A DNA stretch of 64,000 nucleotides from Mycolicibacterium tokaiense (lineage in GTDB: Bacteria > Actinomycetota > Actinomycetes > Mycobacteriales > Mycobacteriaceae). The stretch is taken from positions 1,302,001 through 1,366,000 of the forward strand of contig NZ_AP022600.1 in the NCBI RefSeq assembly GCF_010725885.1. The letters run 5' to 3'. Shown here piece after piece: positions 43,792-52,621 of this stretch. The notes beneath the pieces were generated by a model. The model was not told the origin of the DNA. It ran no database searches and worked only from the letters and a program-made list of their open reading frames with translations. The translations under genes and the position numbers were made by a program. Each line of letters opens with the position of its first letter. Positions within the stretch are counted from its first letter, which is position 1.

Positions 43792-44379
43792 GTGACCTCG
43801 TCGCCCGCGCCCGCCAAGCGTCGTCGCGCAGATGCCTTTGCCAACGTCAACCGCATCGTCGAAGCGGCCAAGGACGTCTTCTCGGCGCGCGGCGACGCGG
43901 CCACGCTCACCGACGTGGCGACCCAAGCGGGGGTCGGCAATGCCACGCTCTACCGCCACTTCCCCAACCGGCAGGCACTGGCCGCGGCGGTCTACGAGGA
44001 CATCTTCAGCACCGAGGTCCAACCGGTGTTCACAGCGCTGGTGGAGAACGACGCCCCCCGCGAATCGTTCCTCGACGTCATCGAGCGGCTCACCGACGTG
44101 ATGGTGCAACAACGGCCGCTGCTGTCCTCGCTCGATCACCTGGCCGAGCTCACCGTGAAACTGTTCGACCGCAACCGGGAGCTGGTCGAAGCCGTTGTGT
44201 CGCGCGGCCAGGCCAAGGGCGAGCTGCGCAGCGACATCACCGCCGACGATGTGGCCAACTTCGTCGCGATGGTCACCACCGCCACTGTGGCCCTGAATCA
44301 GCCGGCCGCGCTGCGCCGCCGCTATCTCGGATTGATGGCCGACGCGCTCAACCCCGCCGGAGCCCAACCACTTCCGTAG
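43792..44379 (+). CDS. TetR family regulator of the MMPL gene
   Basis: 195 residues. HTH at about 33-58 (TLTDVATQAGVGNATLYRHFPN), preceded by a basic arm (AKRRRADAFANVNRIVEAA). GTG at 43792 has GGGAGG upstream. The C-terminal domain (GELRSDITADDVANFVAMVTT) is of the common mycobacterial SACE_7040-like type. Divergent arrangement and the shared palindrome make the MMPL pump its target. Confidence 0.9.
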   Translation: MTSSPAPAKRRRADAFANVNRIVEAAKDVFSARGDAATLTDVATQAGVGNATLYRHFPNRQALAAAVYEDIFSTEVQPVFTALVENDAPRESFLDVIERLTDVMVQQRPLLSSLDHLAELTVKLFDRNRELVEAVVSRGQAKGELRSDITADDVANFVAMVTTATVALNQPAALRRRYLGLMADALNPAGAQPLP

Positions 44380-44415
44380 CCGGCCTGTCGCCACTCGCAG
44401 GTACCCTCGGACGTC

Positions 44416-45144
44416 ATGACAGACCCGACGGCCGCGGCTCCCGCCGTCAGTGCCGGGCCGTCCGGCGCGCACATCGGCGCCTTCTTCGACGTCGACGGCA
44501 CCCTGGTGGACGGTTTCACCGCGGTGCCACACGCCGGGCACCGGATCCGGCGGCGCCAAGCCCGGATCGGCGAGGTGCTCGGCGTCATCGAGGCCGCCAC
44601 CCGATATCGCTTGGGCCGCATGGAGTTCGAGCGTCTGGTGGTGCGGGCCGCCGGCTATCTGCGCGGGGAATCGCTGGCCGAACTTGACCTGCTGGGGGCC
44701 GACCTGTTCACCCGGCGGATCGAGTCCCGGATGTTCCCACAGATGCGCGACATCGTGGCCGCCCACCAGCAGCAGGGCCACACCGTGGTGATCCTCACCT
44801 CGGCACTCAACATCCACATCGAGGCGCTGGCCCGCTCCCTGGGTATCGACCACGTGCTGTGCAACTACTTCGCCGTGGACGCCGACGGCCGGCTGACCGG
44901 CGACATCCGCAAGCCCATCATCTGGGGCACCCGCAAGGCCGAGGCGCTGATGCGGTTCGGCGACGAGCACCAGCTGGACCTGCAGGCCAGCTATTTCTAC
45001 TCCGACGGCGAGGAAGACCTCCCGTCGATGCGGCTGGTGGGCAACCCCCGCCCGGTGAACCCCCGCCGAACCCTGGCCGCCACCGCCGCGCAGGCCGGGT
45101 GGCCGGTCCTGCGGGTGAGCATCGCCACCCCCCGCGGCGCCTGA
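44416..45144 (+). CDS. HAD-IB family phosphatase
   Basis: 242 residues. Motif I is FFDVDGTLVDG, motif II is VILTSALN, and the later YFYSDGEEDLPSM holds the metal-binding acidic pair. The family includes SerB-like phosphoserine phosphatases and the haloacid-type domains fused to acyltransferases (CicA/plsC). Here it stands as a single domain. It follows the TetR gene by 36 bp; relation to it is unclear. Confidence 0.87.
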   Translation: MTDPTAAAPAVSAGPSGAHIGAFFDVDGTLVDGFTAVPHAGHRIRRRQARIGEVLGVIEAATRYRLGRMEFERLVVRAAGYLRGESLAELDLLGADLFTRRIESRMFPQMRDIVAAHQQQGHTVVILTSALNIHIEALARSLGIDHVLCNYFAVDADGRLTGDIRKPIIWGTRKAEALMRFGDEHQLDLQASYFYSDGEEDLPSMRLVGNPRPVNPRRTLAATAAQAGWPVLRVSIATPRGA

Positions 45145-45187
45145 AGCGGGTTCTCTTGCTCTGTTAGCTCGTCTACCCTTGTCCCTT

Positions 45188-45664
45188 GTGTGGAGGACGA
45201 CAGCGGCGGTATGGGTGACGGCTCTGGCAGTGGCAGGCCTGGGTGCGGCCGGCACGGCGCACGCCGAACCCGAGCCAACGCCCGCCCCGGCAGGCCCCAA
45301 GACCAGCATCGACGCCGGCGGCACCTACGCGGTGGGCACCGACATCGCGCCCGGCACCTGGCAGTCGCCCGGCCCCGTGGAGGGCAACGCCTGCTACTGG
45401 AAACGCGTCGGCGGCGACCAGATCCTGGACAATGCGATGAGCAAGAAGGCCCAGGCCGTGCAGATCGAGGCCACCGACACCGCGTTCACCACCAGCGGCT
45501 GCCAGCCGTGGCAGAAGACCGACTGTGCCCCGGGCTGCCTGCCCGCACCGGCGTCTCCGCTGGACGTGCTCGGCCAGCTGGGCCGGGTCCTCACCGGTCC
45601 CAAGACGCCGCCAGCCCCGGCTGCCCCCGCCCCGGCGGAAGCGCCGGCGACGCCCACGCCGTAG
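45188..45664 (+). CDS. small secreted protein of unknown function
   Basis: 158 residues from GTG 45188. TACCCT (45174-45179) placed eight bases before it suggests a leaderless transcript. A signal peptide (VWVTALAVAGLGAAGTAHA) is followed by one compact domain (TYAVGTDIAPGTWQSPGPVEG, then CYWKRVGGDQILDNA) with four cysteines, and a Pro/Ala-rich tail. The I-A-P-G-T-W/Y...C-Y-W module recurs in actinobacterial exported proteins without known function. Its stop overlaps the next GTG by one base. Confidence 0.78.
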   Translation: MWRTTAAVWVTALAVAGLGAAGTAHAEPEPTPAPAGPKTSIDAGGTYAVGTDIAPGTWQSPGPVEGNACYWKRVGGDQILDNAMSKKAQAVQIEATDTAFTTSGCQPWQKTDCAPGCLPAPASPLDVLGQLGRVLTGPKTPPAPAAPAPAEAPATPTP

Positions 45665-46899
45665 TGACCGAGCAGGGCCGGATAGCCGTCCCGGCCGACC
45701 TGGATTCCGTCACCGACGTCGGCGACGAGGATCCCGGCGGTCTCGACCCGGCCGCGATCGACCGCATCTGGCAGGCCGCCCGGCACTGGTATTCGGCCGG
45801 CATGCACCCGGCGATCCAGGTGTGCCTGCGCCACCGCGGCCAGGTCGTGCTCAACCGCGCCATCGGCCACGGCTGGGGCAACGGCCCCGACGACGGCCCG
45901 GACGCCGAGAAGATCCCGGTGCGCACCGAGACCCCGTTCTGCGTGTACTCGGCGGCCAAGGCCATCACCACCACGGTGGTGCACATGCTGGTCGAGCGCG
46001 GGGAGTTCTCGCTGGACGACAGGGTGTGTGACCACCTGCCCGGATACACCAGCCACGGCAAGGACCGCACCACCATCCGGCACGTCATGACCCACAGCGC
46101 CGGGGTGCCGTTCGCGACCGGTCCGCGGGTGGACCTCAAGCGGATGAACGACAGCGCCTACGCCCGCGAGATGCTGGGCCGGCTCAAGCCCATCTACCGT
46201 CCCGGTCTGGTGCACATCTACCACGGGCTGACCTGGGGCCCGCTGATGCGTGAGATTGTCTCGGCTGCCACCGGCCGCGACATCCGCGAGATCCTGGCCA
46301 CCGAGATCCTCGAACCGCTGGGCTTCCGGTGGACCAATTATGGTGTGGCACAAGATGATGTGGCGCTGGTGGCACCCAGCCACGTCACCGGTCGGCCGCT
46401 GCCCGCACCCGTGGCCAAGGCGTTCAAGATCGCCGTCGGCGGTACCCCGCAGCGCATCATCCCCTTCTCCAACACCCCGGCCTTCCTCACCAGCGTCATC
46501 CCGTCGTCGAGCACGGTGTCCAACGCCGCCGAACTGTCCCGCTTCGCCGAGATCCTGGTGCGCGGCGGCGAACTCGACGGGGTGCGGGTGCTCTCGCCGC
46601 AGACGCTGCGCGCCGCCACCGCCCAGGCGCGCCGGCTGCGTCCGGACCTGGCCGTCGGGCTGAAGCCGATGCGGTGGGGCACGGGATTCATGTTGGGCTC
46701 CAAGCGGTTCGGGCCGTTCGGCCGCGACGCCGAGGCGGCCTTCGGGCACACCGGGCTGACCGATATCGCGGTGTGGGCGGACCCGCAGCGTCAGCTGGCC
46801 GCGGCGGTGGTCAGCAGCGGCAAGCCCAGCGGCCACCCCGAAGCTGGTCGCTACCCCGCCCTGCTCGACGCCATTGCCCGCGAGATCCCCCGCGTCTGA
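45664..46899 (+). CDS. serine beta-lactamase-fold hydrolase (class C/LipE-like)
   Basis: 411 residues. The S-x-x-K motif is in CVYSAAKAITTT, the second motif Tyr is in IYHGLTWGPLM (Y-H-G instead of Y-x-N), and FGHTGLTD is the KTG-like third motif. Such proteins act as esterases or peptidases more often than as lactamases. It has no signal peptide, so it is cytosolic. GTG at 45664 is directly linked to the stop of the secreted-protein gene (TAGTG). Confidence 0.85.
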   Translation: MTEQGRIAVPADLDSVTDVGDEDPGGLDPAAIDRIWQAARHWYSAGMHPAIQVCLRHRGQVVLNRAIGHGWGNGPDDGPDAEKIPVRTETPFCVYSAAKAITTTVVHMLVERGEFSLDDRVCDHLPGYTSHGKDRTTIRHVMTHSAGVPFATGPRVDLKRMNDSAYAREMLGRLKPIYRPGLVHIYHGLTWGPLMREIVSAATGRDIREILATEILEPLGFRWTNYGVAQDDVALVAPSHVTGRPLPAPVAKAFKIAVGGTPQRIIPFSNTPAFLTSVIPSSSTVSNAAELSRFAEILVRGGELDGVRVLSPQTLRAATAQARRLRPDLAVGLKPMRWGTGFMLGSKRFGPFGRDAEAAFGHTGLTDIAVWADPQRQLAAAVVSSGKPSGHPEAGRYPALLDAIAREIPRV

Positions 46900-46911
46900 T
46901 TGGCGCCCCGT

Positions 46912-46980
46912 TTCCGGCACACATGTGTGCTCCACTCGGCCGCCGCGGCGTGTCTCGCGGTAAACCGCACACATCTCGCG
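46912..46980 (+). repeat. intergenic tandem repeat, copy 1
   Basis: 69-bp unit starting TTCCGGCACACATGTGTG. It matches 46995-47063 with two substitutions and an overall period of 83 bp. It includes the perfect palindrome GCACACATGTGTGC at 46917-46930. Confidence 0.9.
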
Positions 46981-46994
46981 TCGAGGCGCCGTTT

Positions 46995-47063
46995 TTCCGG
47001 CACACATGTGTGCCCCACTCGGCCGCCGCGGCGTGTCTCGCGGTAAACCGCACACATGTCGCG
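46995..47063 (+). repeat. intergenic tandem repeat, copy 2
   Basis: Second copy of the 69-bp unit, with substitutions C for T after the palindrome and G for C near the end. The 14 bp between copies (46981-46994) are rich in G and C. The pair fills most of the 229-bp gap between the lactamase-fold and acyl-CoA dehydrogenase genes. Confidence 0.9.
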
Positions 47064-47128
47064 CGGGTGCGGGCCGCGAAGGGCACCCCGCCGCGAGTCG
47101 ACACTAGTCAACTTTCTATGGTGAAGTG

Positions 47129-48322
47129 ATGAGCACCACAACTGACGAGGATCGGGTCGCCGAATTGGCGCGCGGTGTCGTGGCCGAGCACGACCCCACC
47201 AACGTCCCGGTCCAGGAGTATCTCGGCGCGTGCTTCGACGCCGGCCTGTCCTGGGTGCACTTCCCCGAGGGCCAGGGTGGGCTCGGGGTGTCGCGGGGCC
47301 TGCAGGCCGTCGCCGACCGCATCCTGCAGGGCGCCGGCGGCCCGGTGCCGCTGGGCCTCAACCCGATGGGCTACGGCATGGCCGCCCCGACGGTGCGCGA
47401 ACACGCCCAGACCGACGAGGTGAAGCAGCAACTGCTGCGGCCGCTGGCCACCACCGAGCACATCTGGTGTCAGCTGTTCTCCGAACCGGGAGCCGGCTCG
47501 GACCTGGCCGGCCTGGCGACGTCGGCGGTCAAAGACGGTGACGACTGGGTGATCAACGGCCAGAAGGTGTGGACGTCGTTGGCCCACCGCGCCCGGTGGG
47601 GGCTGCTGCTGGCACGCACCGACCCGGACCTGCCCAAGCACAAGGGCCTGACCTACTTCGTCATCGACATGCACTCCCCCGGTGTGGAGACCCGGCCGCT
47701 GCGCCAGATGACCGGGCAGGCCGAGTTCAACGAGGTCTACTTCACCGACGCCCGCATCCCGGACACCCTGCGCCTCGGAGCCGTCAACGACGGCTGGCGG
47801 GTCGCCATGACCACCCTGATGAACGAGCGCAGCGCCCTGGGCGGCAGCGGATCCCGGCGCGGGGCAGGCACCATTGCCGACGCCACCGCGCTGTGGGCCT
47901 CACGCCCTGATCTGCAGACCCCGGTGCTGCGTGACCGGCTCACCCAGCTGTGGCTGCGGGCCGAGGCGCAGCGCCTCACCTCGGAGCGCTCGCGGGCCTC
48001 GGCCGGTGTCGGCGGGCCGGGCCCCGAAGGCTCCATCGGCAAGCTGGTGGGCGCCGAGCTGAACCAGCAGATCTACCAGTGGTGCATGGATCTGCTTGGG
48101 GCAGAGGGGGTTCTGTACCACACCTACGACCTGTTGGACGAGGATGAGCAGGCCGACTGGCGCGGTCCGGTGCAGCAGCGCTTCCTGCGCAGCCGCGCCA
48201 ACACCATCGAGGGCGGGACCTCGGACGTCATGCGCAACATCCTGGGCGAGCGGGTGCTGGGTTTGCCCGGCGATCTGCGCGCCGACGCCGGTATGCCCTG
48301 GAAGGAGATTCCCCGTGGCTGA
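47129..48322 (+). CDS. acyl-CoA dehydrogenase, larger subunit of a pair
   Basis: 397 residues. FSEPGAGSDLAGLATSA and DDWVINGQKVWTS contact the substrate and flavin. The C-terminus has the strongly conserved RSRANTIEGGTSDVMRNILGERVLGLP. Large middle region and lack of the usual catalytic Glu context fit heteromeric (alpha2beta2) mycobacterial FadE enzymes used on sterol side chains and other bulky acyl groups. ATG 47129 is used. The 8-bp overlap with the next acyl-CoA dehydrogenase supports a complex. Confidence 0.87.
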   Translation: MSTTTDEDRVAELARGVVAEHDPTNVPVQEYLGACFDAGLSWVHFPEGQGGLGVSRGLQAVADRILQGAGGPVPLGLNPMGYGMAAPTVREHAQTDEVKQQLLRPLATTEHIWCQLFSEPGAGSDLAGLATSAVKDGDDWVINGQKVWTSLAHRARWGLLLARTDPDLPKHKGLTYFVIDMHSPGVETRPLRQMTGQAEFNEVYFTDARIPDTLRLGAVNDGWRVAMTTLMNERSALGGSGSRRGAGTIADATALWASRPDLQTPVLRDRLTQLWLRAEAQRLTSERSRASAGVGGPGPEGSIGKLVGAELNQQIYQWCMDLLGAEGVLYHTYDLLDEDEQADWRGPVQQRFLRSRANTIEGGTSDVMRNILGERVLGLPGDLRADAGMPWKEIPRG

Positions 48323-49448
48323 GTACGTGTTTTCGGAAGAGCAGCAGGAACTGCGCAAGGCGGTCCGTAAGTTCTCCACCGACCATTTCGACGAGCAGAC
48401 GGTGCGCCGGTTGATGGAGGCGACGCCTCGGTTCGACCCCAAGACCTGGCAGCGCCTGGGCGCCGAGCTGGGGGTGCTCGGTCTGTCGGTGCCCGAGGAC
48501 CGCGGCGGTGCCGGCGGCACGTTGGTGGACCAGGCGGTGGCCGTCGAGGAACTCGGCGCGGCGTTGGCCTGCGGGCCGATCTTCGGCACCGTGTTCCTGG
48601 CGATCCCGGCGCTGGTGGCCGCACAAGCGTCCCCGGACACCGACAGCCTGCTGGCCGATCTGGTGGAGGGCAGGCGCACCGCAGCGGTCGCCATCGCCGA
48701 CCGTGCAGGGACATTCGACTCCACGACGGTGACCTCCGACGGCAGCACCGTCACGGGCACCGTCGAGCGGGTGGTCGACGCCGGCGCCGCCGACGTTCTG
48801 TTGGTGGCCGCCACCGGGCCCGACGGGGTCGCGCTGTATGCGGTCGACGGGGCCGACACCGAGCGCACCGACCTGGCGACCCTGGACCTCACTCGCCCGC
48901 AGGCGAAGATCCGCTTCGACTCCGCACCGGCGCGGCTGATCGCCGGGCCCGCCGAGGCCGACCGGGTGATCGGCCACACCCTGCAGGTTGCAGCGGCGCT
49001 GCTGGCCGTCGAACAGGTGGGCGTCATCAGCCACCTGCTGGATCTGGCCGTCGATTACGCCAAGACCCGGCTGCAGTTCGGCAGACCCATCGGGTCTTTC
49101 CAGGCCGTCAAACACCGGCTGGCGGACATGATGGTGGACGCCGAGCACGCCCGTTCGACGGCCTATCACGCCGTCTGGGCCCTGGCCGACGGCTCCGATG
49201 ACGCTGCGTTGGTGACAGCCATTGCGCAGGCGACGTGCTCGGCGGCCGCAGCCCGCATCGGCGCGGACACCATTCAGGTGCTCGGCGGCATCGGGTTCAC
49301 CTGGGAACACCGGACGCACCTGTACTTCAAGCGCGCCACCACCGACGCCGCCCTACTCGGTTCGGCAGAGCAGAACCGTGACCGGGTGGCCACCATGGTG
49401 CTGGACACGGCTGTCGCAGAACGGGTTCCGCGGGTCGCCGTCGGTTAG
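48315..49448 (+). CDS. acyl-CoA dehydrogenase, partner subunit
   Basis: 377 residues from GTG 48315 (AAGGAG at 48302-48307). EEQQELRKAVRKFSTDHF at the start, LGLSVPEDRGGAGG, then RLQFGRPIGSFQAVKHRLADM and QVLGGIGFTWEHRTHLYFKR at the end. The middle domain is short and variable (VEGRRTAAVAIADRAG), as in the smaller partners of FadE heteromers. Stop overlaps the convergent flavoprotein gene by four bases. Confidence 0.87.
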   Translation: MAEYVFSEEQQELRKAVRKFSTDHFDEQTVRRLMEATPRFDPKTWQRLGAELGVLGLSVPEDRGGAGGTLVDQAVAVEELGAALACGPIFGTVFLAIPALVAAQASPDTDSLLADLVEGRRTAAVAIADRAGTFDSTTVTSDGSTVTGTVERVVDAGAADVLLVAATGPDGVALYAVDGADTERTDLATLDLTRPQAKIRFDSAPARLIAGPAEADRVIGHTLQVAAALLAVEQVGVISHLLDLAVDYAKTRLQFGRPIGSFQAVKHRLADMMVDAEHARSTAYHAVWALADGSDDAALVTAIAQATCSAAAARIGADTIQVLGGIGFTWEHRTHLYFKRATTDAALLGSAEQNRDRVATMVLDTAVAERVPRVAVG

Positions 49449-50554
49449 CCGCGGATACCGCCGTAGATCCCGCGGCCCACGATCCAGGGCCGCACCACCC
49501 GCTCGACCGACCACGCCGGGAACCGGAACCGGTAGCCGGACGGTGCGAATACCTCGAGGCCGTCCGGCTGCGTACCCAGCACCGAACCCCACTTGCGGGC
49601 AGCCGGCCGGTACTGCCGCAGCGGCGCGCCGTCGAACCAGGCGGTGACGTTGTGGGCCAGCAACTTGTCGGCCCGGTTGCGGGCCGAACTGCGCAGCGGA
49701 TCGGTGGCGGCGACGTCGCCGATGGCGAACACGCCGTCGGCGCGGGGGACTCGCAGGTCGGGCACGACACACACGAATCCCTGTTCATCCAAGATCGTTT
49801 CGGGCAGCCAGTCGGTATTCGGCGTGGTGGCGCCGATGGTCCAGAGCACCGCGTCGGCGGTGGCCGGGGGTTGACCGGTGCACCAGTGCACGGGCTCGTC
49901 GGTGATCGCCCCGAAGTCGAAGCCGGCCGGCACCTGCGCCCGGTGTCCGGCGTGCAGCTGCACACCGCTGTCGACCAAACGGCGCCGCACCGCAGCCCAG
50001 GTGCGGTGGTGGTGGTCGCGCAGCGGCCGCTCCCCCGGAAAGTAGAGACGCACCGTCTTGCCCGGCCACACCGCGGCGAGGTTGGCCGCACTGCTCACCG
50101 CAGCGGCACCGCCGCCGAGCACCATCACCGAGTCCGCGGCGGCCAGCCTCTGGTGTGCGGCGCGCAAGCTGTGGGTGACCTCGGCCTCGGTCTGGACATC
50201 CGGCGTGCGCCAGAAGCCGTTGATGACACCGGTGGCGATCACCAAAGCGTCGTACCCCACGGCAGTCTCGGTTCCGTCGGCCCGCCGTACGGTCACGGTA
50301 CGGGCGGCGAAGTCGGCGCCGGTGAGGGTGCCCTGGATGGTCTGCACACGGTCGAGACCGCGGAACCGTTCGAACGGTATCCAGTAATCGCGGGCCCAGT
50401 CGTCGGGCCGCGACAGCCGGACGCCGAGCTCCTGGCCGCTGAGCAACCCGGGCTTGGTGGAGATGCCGATGACGTCGTGCGCGCCGGCCAGCTTGATGGC
50501 GGTCAGCAGACCGGAATCACCCAGCCCGGCCACCACCACCCGGCGCCGCGTCAC
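49445..50554 (-). CDS. NAD(P)/FAD-dependent oxidoreductase (NDH-2-like)
   Basis: 369 residues. N-terminal VVVAGLGDSGLLTAIKLAG (G-x-G-x-x-G), an inner VMVLGGGAAAVSSAANLA for NAD(P)H and GVFAIGDVAATDPL for FAD. The layout is that of NADH dehydrogenase type II or AMID-like oxidoreductases. The GTG at 50554 overlaps the stop of the DUF1295 gene (GTGA), so both are made from one KstR-box transcript. Acceptor unknown. Confidence 0.83.
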   Translation of the reverse strand: MTRRRVVVAGLGDSGLLTAIKLAGAHDVIGISTKPGLLSGQELGVRLSRPDDWARDYWIPFERFRGLDRVQTIQGTLTGADFAARTVTVRRADGTETAVGYDALVIATGVINGFWRTPDVQTEAEVTHSLRAAHQRLAAADSVMVLGGGAAAVSSAANLAAVWPGKTVRLYFPGERPLRDHHHRTWAAVRRRLVDSGVQLHAGHRAQVPAGFDFGAITDEPVHWCTGQPPATADAVLWTIGATTPNTDWLPETILDEQGFVCVVPDLRVPRADGVFAIGDVAATDPLRSSARNRADKLLAHNVTAWFDGAPLRQYRPAARKWGSVLGTQPDGLEVFAPSGYRFRFPAWSVERVVRPWIVGRGIYGGIRG

Positions 50555-51447
50555 GCCCGTACTCCTCGCTTCCCCCACCGGGGCGGCCGGGGCACGAACC
50601 TCGGTACCCGGTTGACGACGTCCTGGTACCCGGGCCGGCGGGCCAGGCTGCGCTCCTCCATCATCGGGATGCTGGCGCCCAGGAACATCGCCAGCATCGC
50701 CAGGGCGCCCAGCAGCAGCCACCACCAGTCGGCGGGCGCCACTGCCACCCCGAACAGCGCCAACGACAGCCAGAAGGCGAACTCACCGAAGTAGTTGGGG
50801 TGCCGCGACCAGGCCCACAGGCCACGGTCCATCACCTGCCCCGAGGTTCGGGTGGCGACAAAGCGGTGCATCTGCACGTCGGCCACCAGTTCCAGCGTCA
50901 CCGCGGCGATACCCAGCACGAATGCCAGCCAGGTGAGCCAGCGGATGTCACCCCCCGGGCGCGTCACCACCACGTATACCGGCACCATCGCCAGGAACAC
51001 CTGCAGAGTCGGAATGAGGTGAATGGCAACCAGATCCGCGACGAACTCCAGCGAACCGGCCCGATCCCGGAACATGGGGTAGCGCCAGTCTTCGTGATGC
51101 AGGCCGGGAAATGCATAGACCCAGTTGGCGGTCAGACGGATTGCCCACAGCACCACCACGACGGTGATGAGCCAGCACCTCAGCTCGCCGGCTTCGGCGT
51201 CGCCGCGGATCCACCAGAACGCCAACAGCAGCGGGGGTATGACGCTCCAGAACGCGTCGTAGAAGCTGGAATTGCCGTAAGCCCGGGAGAACCCGAAGAT
51301 GACCAGCATCGCCAGCAGGTCGGCCACCAACGCATCGAGCCACAACCGTCCGGTGTCGGGACCCCAGATCAGCCAGGCCGCCGCGACCGCGACCGCCAGC
51401 ACGTAGGCGATCGTGACGATCCACAGCGAGGTCGCCTTGCTCCGCAC
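50551..51447 (-). CDS. DUF1295 family membrane protein (steroid 5-alpha-reductase-like)
   Basis: 298 residues, with about seven or eight membrane segments. RAYGNSSFYDAFWSVIP near the start and GLWAWSRHPNYFGEFAFW with EERSLARRPGYQDV at the end are the DUF1295/steroid 5-alpha-reductase signature; the R-H-P-N-Y-F-G motif binds NADPH in relatives. GTG at 51447 is chosen because a KstR-type box and a TACAGT-like -10 lie just upstream. A sterol-lipid reductase role is inferred from fold and operator together. Confidence 0.82.
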   Translation of the reverse strand: MRSKATSLWIVTIAYVLAVAVAAAWLIWGPDTGRLWLDALVADLLAMLVIFGFSRAYGNSSFYDAFWSVIPPLLLAFWWIRGDAEAGELRCWLITVVVVLWAIRLTANWVYAFPGLHHEDWRYPMFRDRAGSLEFVADLVAIHLIPTLQVFLAMVPVYVVVTRPGGDIRWLTWLAFVLGIAAVTLELVADVQMHRFVATRTSGQVMDRGLWAWSRHPNYFGEFAFWLSLALFGVAVAPADWWWLLLGALAMLAMFLGASIPMMEERSLARRPGYQDVVNRVPRFVPRPPRWGKRGVRA

Positions 51448-51455
51448 CGGCGAAC

Positions 51456-51469
51456 TGTAACACGTTCCA
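51456..51469. promoter_or_regulatory. KstR-type operator (TGTAACACGTTCCA)
   Basis: An exact match to TNNAACNNGTTNNA on both strands, eight bases upstream of the DUF1295-family start at 51447. Same placement relative to the start as the box before fadD, so the operon 51447-49445 probably belongs to the KstR regulon. Confidence 0.7.
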
Positions 51470-51567
51470 GTTCGGTGGCATTCGGCATTGCACCCGGGCA
51501 CCTTCGCACCCGGTGACGTGGGGTTCTCCAGTACGCTGCACTGCAGATTTTCGCCCCTCGGACCAGG

Positions 51568-52617
51568 ATGGATTCAGTGCGCACCACCGATCAACGCCGC
51601 GGTGCGCCCCTTCTGCGCCGCCTCCTGCCCCTCGGGACCCTGCTCCTGACGGTGGCCGCCTGCGCCGGTCCCGCACCGGACGCGGGCTCTCCGGACGCCG
51701 CCGACGGTTCCACAACCCTGCACGTCATGGCGTTCACGTCAGCAGCAGCGGGCTGGAACGCCAGCATCCCGGCTTTTGCGAACACGGAGGCCGGCTCGGA
51801 CATCAACGTCCGGACCACGTACGCCACCTCGGCCGAGGTGGCCAAGGCCGTCCTCGACGGTGAGCCCGCCGACATCGTGCACCTGGCCGATCAGGGCAGC
51901 CTGGAGCGCCTGGTCCGGCAGGAGAAGGTCGCCGCCGACTGGAACGCCGGGCCCTACCAGGGCACGCCGTTTCACTCGATCGCCACTCTGGTGGTGCGCG
52001 AAGGCAATCCGCGCAACATCCGGGGTTGGGCCGACCTGCTGCGCCCGGGCATCCAGGTGGTGGCCGCCAACCCGGTGCTGTCCGGGTCGGGCAAGTGGGG
52101 TCTGATGGCCGCCTACGCCAACGCCAGCGACGGCGGGGCGAACCACGACGCCGGCATCGACTACCTCAACAAGCTGATCTTCGAGCACGTGGTGGAGGGC
52201 CCCACCACCGTGGCCGAGTCCATCGACCTGTTCCTGGCCGGCACCGGCGACGTTCTGCTGGCCCCCGAGAACACTGCCCTGGATGCCGAGCGCCGCTCCC
52301 CGGGTATCGAAACACTCGTGCCCGAGAGGACTCTGCGGATCGACACCGAAGTGGCGGCTCTGCGTAACGGCGAGCATCCCGACGAAGCGGCCCGCTTGGT
52401 GGCATACCTCTACACCCCCGAGGCGCAGCGACTGTGGGCAGAGGCCGGCTTCCGTTCGGTACTGCCCGAGGTGGTGGCGGAGTTCGCCGCCGACTTCCCG
52501 CAGCCGCAGACACTGTGGACCATCGACCAGATCGGCGGCTGGGCGACACTGGATCCGTTGCTCTTCGACTCCGAGAACGGGATCGTCACGAAGATCTTCG
52601 ACCAGGCCACCGCCTGA
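51568..52617 (+). CDS. subI: sulfate-binding lipoprotein (ABC transporter component)
   Basis: 349 residues. A lipobox L-T-V-A-A-C follows the hydrophobic leader (about residues 20-37). LHVMAFTSAAAGWNASIPAF, ADIVHLADQGSLERLV, NPRNIRGWADLLRPGIQVVAANPVLSGSGKWG-type blocks and GTGDVLLAPENTALDA match sulfate/thiosulfate-binding proteins (SubI/Sbp). It captures sulfate outside the membrane for CysTWA. No cysT, cysW or cysA lies beside it, so the permease must be elsewhere. Confidence 0.85.
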   Translation: MDSVRTTDQRRGAPLLRRLLPLGTLLLTVAACAGPAPDAGSPDAADGSTTLHVMAFTSAAAGWNASIPAFANTEAGSDINVRTTYATSAEVAKAVLDGEPADIVHLADQGSLERLVRQEKVAADWNAGPYQGTPFHSIATLVVREGNPRNIRGWADLLRPGIQVVAANPVLSGSGKWGLMAAYANASDGGANHDAGIDYLNKLIFEHVVEGPTTVAESIDLFLAGTGDVLLAPENTALDAERRSPGIETLVPERTLRIDTEVAALRNGEHPDEAARLVAYLYTPEAQRLWAEAGFRSVLPEVVAEFAADFPQPQTLWTIDQIGGWATLDPLLFDSENGIVTKIFDQATA

Positions 52618-52621
52618 GCCC

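Noticed and set aside
46917-46930. GCACACATGTGTGC as a regulator operator for the acyl-CoA dehydrogenase genes
   Set aside because: It is part of a duplicated 69-bp element and lies over 190 bp upstream of the start. It is better treated as part of the repeat.
47100-47128. KstR-type box before the acyl-CoA dehydrogenase pair
   Set aside because: TAGTCAACTTTCTA lacks the AACNNGTT core, so no site is called.
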